Below are positions 53,065 to 61,184 of a stretch of DNA of 64,000 bases, in pieces (the first letter of the stretch is position 1; each line of letters starts with the position of its first letter). Below the pieces are notes generated by a model. It made no database searches. It was not told where the DNA came from and saw only the letters and a program-made list of their open reading frames with translations. The DNA is from Myxococcales bacterium. Its GTDB lineage: Bacteria; Myxococcota_A; Polyangia; Nannocystales; Nannocystaceae. The DNA lies in the NCBI GenBank assembly GCA_020633335.1, contig JACKDU010000009.1:124001-188000 (forward strand), given 5' to 3'. The position numbers were made by a program, and so were the translations under genes.

Positions 53065-53757
53065 TCACCCGTCGCCGCGGAGCGCGGCCGCGGCCCGCCA
53101 GCGCGCGTACGCTCGCCCGAGCACGGCGATCGTCAGCGACATGGCGACCATCGCCGCGAGGGTCGGCCACGCCCCCGGCTGGAGCTCTCCGGTGATGTCG
53201 AAGAGCTCGCCGCCGAGGTAGCTCACCACCAGGAGCGTCGGGATGTAGCCGAGGAGGGAGCCCCAGAAGTGGGTCCAGAAGCCGACCTTCGAGACGCCGA
53301 AGAAGGAGTGGAGCACCGGCGGCATCCAGAAGATCAGGCGGAGGAGGACGACGGTCTCGAAGCCGCGGGCCTCGATCGACCCGTCGTAGCGGCGGAGGCG
53401 GGCGGGGATCCGGGCCGAGACCCACTCGCGGGCGATGAAGCGGGAGAACGCGAAGCCGACGACGCTCGCGCACATCGTCCCGATCATCGAGAGGACGAAC
53501 GCGGTCTTCCACGGCCAGATCAGCGGCGCGGCGACGATGAAGATCGTCCCCGGGACGCCGAAGGGCTGGAGCGCCGTGTAGGCGACGACGAAGGCGAGGT
53601 AGCCCCAGCCGCCCATCGCCACCAGCGTGTCGGCCAGGGCCTTGGGCTCGCCGAGGCGGGCGAAGATCCCGAGGTGGTAGGCGCCGGCGAGCATGGCGAG
53701 GACCAGCGCGACCACGCCGATCTTCGCGAGGCGCCGCTGGCGAGCGCCCGCGCTCAT
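53065..53757 (-). CDS. VTT-domain (TVP38/DedA-like) membrane protein
   Basis: The 230-residue product has several transmembrane helices; the conserved core (GVPGTIFIVAAPLIWPWKTA and RLIFWMPPVLHSFFGVSKVG) matches the VTT/SNARE-associated domain of TVP38 and DedA proteins. These are membrane proteins implicated in lipid transport. Its ATG (53757) overlaps the preceding gene's stop (ATGA), so translation is coupled. Confidence 0.8.
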   Translation of the reverse strand: MSAGARQRRLAKIGVVALVLAMLAGAYHLGIFARLGEPKALADTLVAMGGWGYLAFVVAYTALQPFGVPGTIFIVAAPLIWPWKTAFVLSMIGTMCASVVGFAFSRFIAREWVSARIPARLRRYDGSIEARGFETVVLLRLIFWMPPVLHSFFGVSKVGFWTHFWGSLLGYIPTLLVVSYLGGELFDITGELQPGAWPTLAAMVAMSLTIAVLGRAYARWRAAAALRGDG

Positions 53758-54404
53758 GCGCCGATCCGGTTGATGTCCACCGACTCGAGAATGTAGCGCT
53801 CGGCCTGGCCCTTGACGACCCGGAGCATCGCCCGACCGAGGCGCTCGGCGGTGGTGAAGGCCGAGGGGAGGAGGGGCCCGAGGAGGAAGAGCGGCCAGCC
53901 CACGATCATCGCCACCCGGGTCTGCCAGGTGCGCGAGCGGGTGCCGGGCGCCGGCCGGATGAAGGCCGGCCGGACGACGCCGACGTGGCCGAAGGGCATC
54001 TCGCGGAGCTCGCCCTCGACGCGCTGGCGCACGCGCGCCCACATCGCCGAGCCGCCGGCGCCGGCGCCCGAGCAGTAGCAGAACGAGAGGCCGGGATTGA
54101 GGCGGAGGAGCGCGCGCGCCCAGAGGAGCGTGAGCTCGACGGTGAGCCGGGCGTAGGCGGCCTCGTCCAGGCCCATCGACGAGACGCCGATCGCCCAGAT
54201 GCAGGCGTCGTGGCCGACGAGCTGGTCCTCCACCCCGCTGAGGTCGAAGAGGTCGGGGACCACGAGCTCGCGGACCTTGGGGTGGCTCACGCCGCAGGGG
54301 GAGCGGCCGACGCAGAGCACCGACTCGACCTCGGGGTCCGCGATCGCCTCGCGGAGCGTGCCTGCGCCGACCATGCCGGTGGCGCCGAAGAGGATGAGCT
54401 TCAC
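53754..54404 (-). CDS. NAD(P)-binding Rossmann-fold protein (epimerase/NmrA-like)
   Basis: The 216-residue product begins LILFGATGMVGAGTL, the glycine-rich dinucleotide-binding motif of short extended dehydrogenases. The motif SFCYCSGAGAGG occupies the place of the catalytic Ser segment. The C-terminal half is hydrophobic. It is shorter than usual epimerases. GTG 54404 is the start of the Rossmann motif; the upstream frame continues with Arg-rich noise. It is coupled to the VTT gene. Substrate unknown. Confidence 0.8.
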   Translation of the reverse strand: MKLILFGATGMVGAGTLREAIADPEVESVLCVGRSPCGVSHPKVRELVVPDLFDLSGVEDQLVGHDACIWAIGVSSMGLDEAAYARLTVELTLLWARALLRLNPGLSFCYCSGAGAGGSAMWARVRQRVEGELREMPFGHVGVVRPAFIRPAPGTRSRTWQTRVAMIVGWPLFLLGPLLPSAFTTAERLGRAMLRVVKGQAERYILESVDINRIGA

Positions 54405-54424
54405 GGCCTCGTTCTCCCTGGTCC

Positions 54425-55795
54425 TCAGAGCAGCGCGACCTCGTCGCGGTAGTCCGGCACCGACACCGCCCAGCCGAGCTCCTCCTGGATCCGCCGCCGG
54501 AGCGCGTCCGAGGCCGCGGGCTCGCCGTGGGTGACGAAGGTGTGGCGGGGCTTGTCGTCGCAGGTCCGCAGCCAGGCGATCAGCTCGTCGGCGTCGGCGT
54601 GGGCCGAGAGCATCTCGAGGGCCGCGACCTCGGCGTTGACCGCGACGTATTGCCCGTGGATCTTGATCTGCTTGGCGCCGCCGACCATCGCCGCGCCCCG
54701 GGTGCCGCCGGCCTGGAAGCCCGTGAAGAGGATCGTGTTGCGGGGGTCGGGGGCGAGCGCCTTGAGGTGGTGGACGATCCGCCCGCCGGTCGCCATGCCG
54801 CTCGCCGAGATCAGGATCATCGGCTTGTCGCCGGTGTCGAGCGCCTTCGAGTCCTCGGCGTCGCGGATGTAGCGGCTCGCGTTGCACATCCGCTCGCACT
54901 CCTTCTCGCTGAGGCGGTGGGTGTCGCGGTGGCGGTAGAAGGTCGAGGTCGCGGCGATCGCCATCGGCGAGTCGAGGAAGACCGGGAGGTCGGGGATCTT
55001 GCGGGCGGCCTTGAGGCGATCGACGAGGAGGAGGATGAGCTGGGTGCGACCGACCGCGAAGGCGGGGATGATCACCGAGCCGCCGCGCTCGTGGGTCCGG
55101 TTGATCACGTCGGCGAGCGCCTCCTCGGGCGGCGTGCGGTCGTGCTTGCGGTCGCCGTAGGTCGACTCGACGACCAGGTAGTCGCTCGCCTGCCGGGGCT
55201 CGGGCGCTCGCATCAGCGGATCGTCTGGGCGGCCGACGTCGCCCGAGAAGAGGATCGAGCCGCCGCGGTAGCGCAGGTGGATCGACGACGCGCCGAGGAT
55301 ATGGCCGGCGCGGATGAAGCGGATCTCCATGTCGTCGTCGAGCTCGCGCGGCGTGTCGAAGGCGACCTCCTTGAGGCGGGCGACCGCCTCCATCGCGTCG
55401 GCCTCGCCGTAGAGCGGGAGCGCCGGCCGGTGCTTCGAGAAGCCCTTGCGGTTGGCGTACTCGGCGTCGAGCTCCTGGAGGCGGCCGCTGTCGGGGAGGA
55501 GGAGCGCGCAGAGCTCGGCCGTGCCCCCGGTGCAGAGGACCCGCCCGCGGTAGCCGTCGCGGACGATGATCGGCAGGTAGCCGCTGTGATCGATGTGCGC
55601 GTGGGTGAGGGCCATCGAGGTGATCGCCGCCGGGGCGATCGGCGGCGGCGACCAGTTGCGGAGGCGGAGCTGCTTGAAGCCCTGGAAGAGGCCGCAGTCG
55701 ATCATCGCCCGCGCGCGCCGGTGGGAGAGGAGGTACCGCGAACCGGTGACCGTCCCGGTCGCGCCGAAGAACGAGAGGGTGGGGGGCTTCGACAT
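54425..55795 (-). CDS. MBL-fold/beta-CASP RNA-processing nuclease
   Basis: The 456-residue product is a metallo-beta-lactamase-fold hydrolase: LTHAHIDHSG provides the first metal ligands, FIRAGHILGASS a later His, and VVESTYGDRKH and FTGFQAGGTRG lie in or near the beta-CASP domain. HADADELIAWL near the end belongs to the RMMBL region. The family includes bacterial relatives of CPSF-73 and Ysh1 acting on RNA ends. ATG 55795 is chosen; the frame upstream is unrelated. Confidence 0.9.
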   Translation of the reverse strand: MSKPPTLSFFGATGTVTGSRYLLSHRRARAMIDCGLFQGFKQLRLRNWSPPPIAPAAITSMALTHAHIDHSGYLPIIVRDGYRGRVLCTGGTAELCALLLPDSGRLQELDAEYANRKGFSKHRPALPLYGEADAMEAVARLKEVAFDTPRELDDDMEIRFIRAGHILGASSIHLRYRGGSILFSGDVGRPDDPLMRAPEPRQASDYLVVESTYGDRKHDRTPPEEALADVINRTHERGGSVIIPAFAVGRTQLILLLVDRLKAARKIPDLPVFLDSPMAIAATSTFYRHRDTHRLSEKECERMCNASRYIRDAEDSKALDTGDKPMILISASGMATGGRIVHHLKALAPDPRNTILFTGFQAGGTRGAAMVGGAKQIKIHGQYVAVNAEVAALEMLSAHADADELIAWLRTCDDKPRHTFVTHGEPAASDALRRRIQEELGWAVSVPDYRDEVALL

Positions 55796-55958
55796 CAGCG
55801 CGAGGATAGCGCCTCGCGGAGCCGCGCGAGCGCGCTCGTGACGTGGGGTCGGGCAGAACTTGCGCGGGCCGGCGAGGGCCGGCGGTGCGAGGCTCGTCGG
55901 GCCCGCGGTCGCGGACTCGACGTCGTCAGGATCGAGAGGCCCGCGGGGGAGGAGCATC

Positions 55959-56591
55959 ATGGGAAGCAAGGATGATGATTTCGGGACCCTCGACGTGAGC
56001 GGCGAGGGCCAGGTGAGCGTGAAGCCCGACCGCGCGGTGATCCGCCTCGCGGTGATCTGCGAGGCGAAGAGCGCCCAGGAGGCGGTCGACGACAACGCCA
56101 AGGCCGCGACCGCGGTGATCGAGGCGATCAAGGCGCTCGGGATCGCCGAGTCGGCGATCCAGACCCAGGGTCTCAGCGTCAGCCCGATCTACCAGTACGA
56201 CGAGGCGCGGCGGGTCAACGAGATCGTCGGCTATCGCGCCGACAACGCGGTCGCGGTCGACGCGGCGATCGATCTCGCGGGCAAGGTCTACGACGCCGGG
56301 ATCGCCGCGGGCGCCAACCAGAGCAGCGGGATCTCGTTCAAGATCGGCGACGAGCGGCCCCACCGGAGGCGCGCGCTCGAGGGCGCGGTCGAGGCGGCGC
56401 GGAGCGACGCGGAGGTCGTCGCCGCGGCGATGGGCGTGAAGGTGCGCGGGCCGCTCAAGATCGAGGTCGACGCCGGCGGCGGCCCGGTGATCAAGGTCGC
56501 CGAGGCCCTCACCCGCGCGTCGACGCCGGTGATGCCCGGCGAGCTGACGGTCAGCGCCCGCGTGCGGGTCTCCTTCAGCTATCGCTTCTGA
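55959..56591 (+). CDS. SIMPL domain protein
   Basis: The 210-residue product matches the SIMPL pattern: TLDVSGEGQVSVKPDRAVIRLAV at the start, NAKAATAVIEAIKALGI, and a C-terminal TVSARVRVSFSYRF. SIMPL proteins are small beta-rich proteins of unclear function, often secreted; this one lacks an obvious signal peptide. GGGGGAGGAG before ATG 55959 is a strong ribosome site. It is divergent from the beta-CASP gene. Confidence 0.85.
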   Translation: MGSKDDDFGTLDVSGEGQVSVKPDRAVIRLAVICEAKSAQEAVDDNAKAATAVIEAIKALGIAESAIQTQGLSVSPIYQYDEARRVNEIVGYRADNAVAVDAAIDLAGKVYDAGIAAGANQSSGISFKIGDERPHRRRALEGAVEAARSDAEVVAAAMGVKVRGPLKIEVDAGGGPVIKVAEALTRASTPVMPGELTVSARVRVSFSYRF

Positions 56592-56746
56592 GCGGCGCCT
56601 GCCGACGCGCCCGCCCGCGCGGGCGCGTCGTCGCGACCACGCGCGCGTGGGCGAGGCGCGGCGCCGGTCGTCGGTGCGCTTCGGTCGGCGCCGCGGCCGG
56701 GTGATAGTCGGTGACATTTGCGGCGGCCAGCACTAGGCTCTCGGCC

Positions 56747-57550
56747 GTGGCCTCGCACTTCTCGAGCATCGGCCTGGTCATCGACTCGGTCGACGAGATG
56801 CTGCAGATCGCCGATCGGGCGTCGGTCGACGCGGAGGTCGTCGAGGTCGAGGGCGGGAGCTACCTCGCCTGGTCCGCTGGCGACGGCCCCGAGCTCTGGC
56901 TGCAGCTCGACGACGAGGACGCGCTGGTCGGCATGACCCCGCACTTCGCCGGCCGCAACCGCTGGCGGGTCGCGCTCGTCCACGAGATCAAGCGCGAGGA
57001 TCAGACCGCGCTCGACGGGGCCTTCTACGCCTGGAACTGCCCGGAGGGCGACGACCCCGAGGACGGCCTCTACCCGCTGGTCTTCGACTGCCCCGATCGC
57101 CTGGTCTTCGGCGAGCTCGACCTGCCGATCTTCGCCAGCGTCCAGCTCGCCGCCTTCGCCCACGCGCTCGAGCGCTGGCCGGACGTCGACGCCTACGAGT
57201 CGGCGTCGGCGGCCGAGGGCGACCCGGAGCGCCCGCGCCTGGCGTCGATGGCCTTCATCCCCGCCGGCCTCCTGCAGGCGGCGGAGTCCGAGGAGGGGAC
57301 GCCGGCCGAGGCCTTCGCGATCGTCAGCGGGGTGGTGCGGACGGCGGCCGAGCGGATCAACCCGCTCACCGGCGTCCGCTTCCAGTGGGCGGAGATCGAG
57401 ACCTTCGGCGGCACCCTCGACGTGGTGGTCGACCGCCAGCTCCTCGGCGGCGCGCCCCTCGAGCCCGGTAACGTGATCGTCGGGACCTTCTGGCTCTCGG
57501 GACAGATCGGTCCGGAGGACGAGGCCGACCGCCCGCGCCTCCTGATGTGA
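56747..57550 (+). CDS. Hypothetical protein
   Basis: From GTG 56747 the product has 267 residues with a strongly acidic character (LWLQLDDEDALVG; CPEGDDPEDGLYPLVFDCPD). No transmembrane segment and no family recognised. The frame extends 12 codons upstream to GTG 56711 with no clear ribosome site at either start. It is convergent with the aminotransferase, with 6 bases between the stops. Confidence 0.65.
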   Translation: MASHFSSIGLVIDSVDEMLQIADRASVDAEVVEVEGGSYLAWSAGDGPELWLQLDDEDALVGMTPHFAGRNRWRVALVHEIKREDQTALDGAFYAWNCPEGDDPEDGLYPLVFDCPDRLVFGELDLPIFASVQLAAFAHALERWPDVDAYESASAAEGDPERPRLASMAFIPAGLLQAAESEEGTPAEAFAIVSGVVRTAAERINPLTGVRFQWAEIETFGGTLDVVVDRQLLGGAPLEPGNVIVGTFWLSGQIGPEDEADRPRLLM

Positions 57551-57556
57551 GCCGCG

Positions 57557-58711
57557 CTAGCGGCCGAGGATCGCGGCGAGGATCTCGACCCCGCGCTCGA
57601 CGACCTCGGGCGGCGCCGAGGTGAAGCAGAGCCGGACGTGGGTGGGGTAGGGGCCGAAGCTCGGCCCGGGCGCGATCAGGAGCCCGCGATCGGCGCAGCG
57701 CTCCAGGAGGCCGCCGAGCCCGCGCTCGTCCAGGTGCTCGGCGACGTCGAGGAAGAGGAAGGTCGAGCCGGCGGGCGCCGGGACGCCGAGGCGGGCGGCC
57801 GCGGCCTCGCCGAGCGCCTGGTAGCGCGCGCGGGCGTCCCGCACCCAGGCGTCGCCGGGGCCGGCGAGGACCCGCTCGGCGGCGATCTGGGCGGCGGTCG
57901 GGGTGCTGTAGAAGGTGTGGGCGGCGGCCTTGCGGGCGTGGACGATCACCTCGGCCGGGCCGATCAGGTAGCCGCAGCGGTTGCCCGCCATCCCGTAGGC
58001 CTTCGAAAAGGAGTGGGCGGCGAGGGTCCGCTCGGGCGCCAGCGGCCGGGTGTAGACGTGCTCGCCGGCGTAGATGTAGTCCTCGTAGACCTCGTCGGCG
58101 AGGATCCAGAGCCCGCGGGACCTGGCCCAGGCGGCGACGGCCTCGACCCAGGCGCGGGGGAGCACCCGCCCGGTCGGGTTGTTCGGGGTGTTGAGGTAGA
58201 CGGCGACGCTCCGCGGGCTGAGGCGGGCCTCGAGCGCGGCGATGAGCGCCTCGGCGTCCGCGACCTCGCCGGCGAAGGCGGGCACCGGCACCGGGATCGC
58301 CAGGCGCTGGTGGACGATCCCCTCGATCAGCGGCCAGTAGGGGGCGAGGATCAGGACCTCGTCGCCGGGGCCGGCGATCGCCGTGACCGCGGCCGCCAGC
58401 GCCCCGGTCGCCCCCGAGGTGATCAGGAGCTCGTCGACCGCGGTCGCCTGCCCGGAGCGCGCCGACACCCGGGCGGCGATCGCCTCCAGGAGCGTCGGCA
58501 GGCCGGCGACCGGCGCGTAGCGGTGCATCCCCGGGTACTCGGCGACGTGGAGATCCTCCATCCGGCAGCCGGCGGGCGGCTCCATCCAGGTGTCGCCGAT
58601 GTGCAGGGGGTAGCGCTCGCCGCTGTGGGCCGCGAGGCGGGCGGCGACGGTCGAGTAGACCGCTCCGCGGGTGGCGCTGGCGGCGTCCGCGATCTCGGGG
58701 AAGCGGGGCAT
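57557..58711 (-). CDS. PLP-dependent aminotransferase (class I/II)
   Basis: The 384-residue product shows the fold-type I pattern: ITSGATGALAAAV, YLNTPNNPTGRVLP with the conserved NPTG, ILADEVYEDY, and the PLP-Lys in HSFSKAYGMAGNRCGYL. The C-terminal RLCFTSAPPEVVERG fits the AAT family. It transfers amino groups between amino acid and keto acid; the substrate cannot be assigned from the sequence. Confidence 0.92.
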   Translation of the reverse strand: MPRFPEIADAASATRGAVYSTVAARLAAHSGERYPLHIGDTWMEPPAGCRMEDLHVAEYPGMHRYAPVAGLPTLLEAIAARVSARSGQATAVDELLITSGATGALAAAVTAIAGPGDEVLILAPYWPLIEGIVHQRLAIPVPVPAFAGEVADAEALIAALEARLSPRSVAVYLNTPNNPTGRVLPRAWVEAVAAWARSRGLWILADEVYEDYIYAGEHVYTRPLAPERTLAAHSFSKAYGMAGNRCGYLIGPAEVIVHARKAAAHTFYSTPTAAQIAAERVLAGPGDAWVRDARARYQALGEAAAARLGVPAPAGSTFLFLDVAEHLDERGLGGLLERCADRGLLIAPGPSFGPYPTHVRLCFTSAPPEVVERGVEILAAILGR

Positions 58712-58721
58712 CGCCGGGATT

Positions 58722-59222
58722 CTACGGCGAAGCCGGGCGCCGCGGGGGCGCTCCGCTCCGCGGTCGGATCCCGCGGGCGGCGAGGGCCGGGTCGATCGTG
58801 TCGATGAGCTCGCTGTCGATGCCGGCGAGCTTGAGGGTCATGGTCCCGACCTTGATCCCCATCCGCACCATCGAGCTCGCCTCCTTCGAGATCACGAAGA
58901 GCATCCGGCCGATCTCGCCCTTGAGGCCCATCGCCCAGGCGGTCAGGGCGTCGCGGGCCTCGGGCGTGTAGGAGCGGAAGCGGGTCCACTCGTGGATGAA
59001 GATCAGCCGCTGGCCCGGCGCCCGCGGGAGCGCGAGGAGGGCCTCGCTCACCGGGCCGGCGAGGAACTCGGCCATGTCGACGGTGATCTCGGTCTGGTCG
59101 GTGATCTGGGTGACGAGACCTGGCGGATCGGTCAGCCAGACCCGCATCCCCGAGGGCCCGTGGACCATCGTCGGCGGGACGTTCGGGAAGACGGGTCGGA
59201 CCTCCTCACTCACCCTCGACAC
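58722..59222 (-). CDS. Hypothetical protein
   Basis: The 166-residue product has a conserved-looking core, RLIFIHEWTRFRSYTPEARDAL and FVISKEASSMVRMGIKVGTM, with a partly alternating hydrophobic pattern. No family recognised. The GTG start at 59222 lies inside an 8-bp tandem repeat; GTG 59213 is an in-frame alternative. It is 10 bases upstream of the aminotransferase on the same strand. Confidence 0.65.
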   Translation of the reverse strand: MSRVSEEVRPVFPNVPPTMVHGPSGMRVWLTDPPGLVTQITDQTEITVDMAEFLAGPVSEALLALPRAPGQRLIFIHEWTRFRSYTPEARDALTAWAMGLKGEIGRMLFVISKEASSMVRMGIKVGTMTLKLAGIDSELIDTIDPALAARGIRPRSGAPPRRPASP

Positions 59223-59244
59223 CTCGACACCTCGACACCTCGAC
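59214..59244. repeat. 8-bp tandem repeat at a translation start
   Basis: CCTCGACA is repeated three times plus a partial copy. On the - strand each unit reads GTGTCGAG, so each copy contains a GTG and a GAGG. Units of 8 bases are not a multiple of three; gain or loss of a copy would change which GTG is in frame and how far a GAGG lies from it. Confidence 0.6.
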
Positions 59245-59324
59245 CCGGATGATACGCCCTGGGGCGATCGGCCGGCGCCGCGATCGGCCGCGCCAAAGCG
59301 CCCCTGGACGCGCTCTCGGGGGCG

Positions 59325-59993
59325 CTAGCGGTCGCGGAGGCGCAGGTCGTTCCAGGCCGAGGCCGCGATCCCGAGCTGGCCGATCCAGTAGAGGAGGATG
59401 ATCGAGTAGCCGGCGCCAGCGACCGGCGCGTGGAACTTGTTGAAGGCGAGGATCGTGTCGCTGGCCATGAACGCGAGCGCGCCGCCGGCGGTGAGCCAGG
59501 GCTCGAGGCCGCCGTCGCGCTCGACCAGCGCGCTCGCTCGCCAGCCCATCACCGCGATCGCCGCGGTGTAGACCCCGACCGGGATCCGCATCGCCCCGAG
59601 CCCGGGCTCGAGCTCGATGAAGGCGAGCCCAGCCCAGAGCGCGAAGGGGAGGGCGAGGAGGAGGCGGGGCGCCGGCGAGCGGCGGAGGAAGGCGGCGATG
59701 TAGATCAGGTGGGCGCAGAGGAACGCAGCCACCCCCGGCAGGAAGGTCTCGGGCCCGAGCTCGAGGAGGACGTCGCCGAGGAGGCTGGCGGCCAGCCCGA
59801 GGGCGATCCGTCGGCTGTAGCCGTCCGGGCTGCGGGCCCGGACCAGGACGAGCATCGCCAGGATCGGCACCGGCTTGGCGGCCAGGCCGAGGTAGGGGAG
59901 TTCGAGCCAGCGGGCGCCGAGGAACGCCGCGGCGCCGAGGAGGCCGAGGCCCCAGAGCACCGCGTGCGAGCGTCTGCGGGTGAAGTCGCTCAT
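59325..59993 (-). CDS. YhhN family (lysoplasmalogenase-type) membrane protein
   Basis: The 222-residue product has about seven transmembrane helices with YhhN-type motifs: LAAKPVPILAMLVLV, ALGLAASLLGDVLLEL, AFLCAHLIYIAAF, and ASDTILAFNKF near the C terminus. Eukaryotic homologs hydrolyse lysoplasmalogen; bacterial activity is less certain. ATG 59993 is a normal start. Confidence 0.88.
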   Translation of the reverse strand: MSDFTRRRSHAVLWGLGLLGAAAFLGARWLELPYLGLAAKPVPILAMLVLVRARSPDGYSRRIALGLAASLLGDVLLELGPETFLPGVAAFLCAHLIYIAAFLRRSPAPRLLLALPFALWAGLAFIELEPGLGAMRIPVGVYTAAIAVMGWRASALVERDGGLEPWLTAGGALAFMASDTILAFNKFHAPVAGAGYSIILLYWIGQLGIAASAWNDLRLRDR

Positions 59994-60194
59994 CGCCGCG
60001 CAGGATCGGCGGCCCGGTCGATCGCCGTCAAGGCGGCCGCGGGGGGCGAGATCCGCGGAAATTGCGAGGCTGGTCGGGGCCTCTGCGGGGCGACGTCGGA
60101 GCGGGTCGTCGCGGTCGCGCGGTGCCTCCTGGCTTCACACGATAGGTTGTGTAAAAACGCACGATCTTTTCGGGCCCCGGCCGCTCAGGAACGC

Positions 60195-60222
60195 TTGACT
60201 CTGGCAGGCGTCAGGGTATCCT
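60195..60222 (+). promoter_or_regulatory. tRNA-Gly promoter
   Basis: TTGACT (60195-60200) and TATCCT (60217-60222) with a 16-base spacer lie 17 bases upstream of the mature tRNA 5' end. Typical for an isolated tRNA gene. Confidence 0.6.
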
Positions 60223-60239
60223 CCGCCTCCCCTGAGCAC

Positions 60240-60312
60240 GCGGGAGTAGCTCAGTTGGTAGAGCGCAACCTTGCCAAGGTTGATGTCGCGAGTTCGAGTC
60301 TCGTCTCCCGCT
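60240..60312 (+). tRNA. tRNA-Gly (anticodon GCC)
   Basis: Cloverleaf fits by eye: acceptor GCGGGAG with CTCCCGC, D-stem GCTC/GAGC, anticodon stem CAACC/GGTTG with loop TTGCCAA (anticodon GCC), and T-arm with TTCGAGT. The CCA end is not encoded, so it is added after transcription. It is an isolated gene with its own promoter and terminator. Confidence 0.97.
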
Positions 60313-60316
60313 ATCC

Positions 60317-60355
60317 AAGAGGGCAACGCAAGAAACGGCGTTGCCCTCTTTTTTT
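60317..60355 (+). terminator. Rho-independent terminator of tRNA-Gly
   Basis: A 13-bp perfect stem (AAGAGGGCAACGC with GCGTTGCCCTCTT) and an eight-base loop are followed by a run of T; with the stem's own last two bases, seven T in a row. It is the strongest terminator in the window. Confidence 0.95.
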
Positions 60356-60525
60356 GTTCGCGGTGGGGCTGAGCGCCCCCGCGGGTCGTCGCCGCCGCCG
60401 GCCGGCTCTCCGCCGCGGCGATGGCGGCAGGCCACGGCGGCCACGGTCGCGCGGCCGGCGGGAATAGAACGCGGCTTGCGCGGTTCAGGCAAAGCGCATA
60501 GCCTTGCGCTCCTGGTAGTCCTCAG

Positions 60526-61086
60526 ATGATCGCCGCCCGCACCAAGCGCGCGCTCCGCGTCCTCATGGCCCTCCTCCTTTGGGTGGGTGTGAGCGTGTCG
60601 GCGGTCTGGAGCCCGCCCGCGGATGCCCGGCCGAACGCAGGCGCGACCACGGGGAGCGTCGACCCCTGGCTCGCGCTCCTCGATCACCTCGGCGGCAGCC
60701 GGGTCTGCGGGGACGAGGACGGCGACGACGACCAGGTCCTCTGCGGCAACGGCCTCCTCACCAGCTCCCTCCTCTTCGTCGATCCCTCGCTCCTCGTGAT
60801 GTCGCGCGGCACCTGCTCGCGCCTCCTCGAGAAGATCTTCGGCGACCAGACCTGCGATCCGCTCCGGCAGGATTGCGACGGCCTCCATCAGAGCGGGGTG
60901 CCGCCGCCGGCCGAGGGCCTCGGTGGTGCCTCCTCCCCGACGTCGGCGCTCGCCGGCTCCCACCACGCCGACTGGCGCGCTTGGGGGTCGTCGCTCGCCC
61001 TCCTCTTTGCTGACGATCGCGTCCCCGCGTCCCGCGGGAGCGCCCCGATCCCGCCGCCTCCCCGCGCCGCCACGTCCCTGGTGTAG
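60526..61086 (+). CDS. Exported protein, unknown
   Basis: The 186-residue product has a signal peptide (VLMALLLWVGVSVSAVWS), a central part with six Cys (CGDEDGDDDQVLCGNG; CSRLLEKIFGDQTC), and a Pro/Ser-rich C terminus. No family recognised. It precedes the DsbA-type lipoprotein gene on the same strand by 98 bases and may share its promoter. Confidence 0.6.
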   Translation: MIAARTKRALRVLMALLLWVGVSVSAVWSPPADARPNAGATTGSVDPWLALLDHLGGSRVCGDEDGDDDQVLCGNGLLTSSLLFVDPSLLVMSRGTCSRLLEKIFGDQTCDPLRQDCDGLHQSGVPPPAEGLGGASSPTSALAGSHHADWRAWGSSLALLFADDRVPASRGSAPIPPPPRAATSLV

Positions 61087-61184
61087 GGGCGAGGTGCTCG
61101 GTGCTCGCCCCCCGAGCGTGGTAGTGGCACACGCGTGCCGAGGATCCGGTCGAGCGCTGGATCGCGTGTGCGGGACGAGCAGCG

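Noticed and set aside
59214..59244. CRISPR-like array
   Set aside because: Units are only 8 bases with no spacers; no cas genes are present.
60240..60356. Integration site (attB) at the tRNA-Gly
   Set aside because: No integrase and no repeat of the tRNA 3' end nearby.
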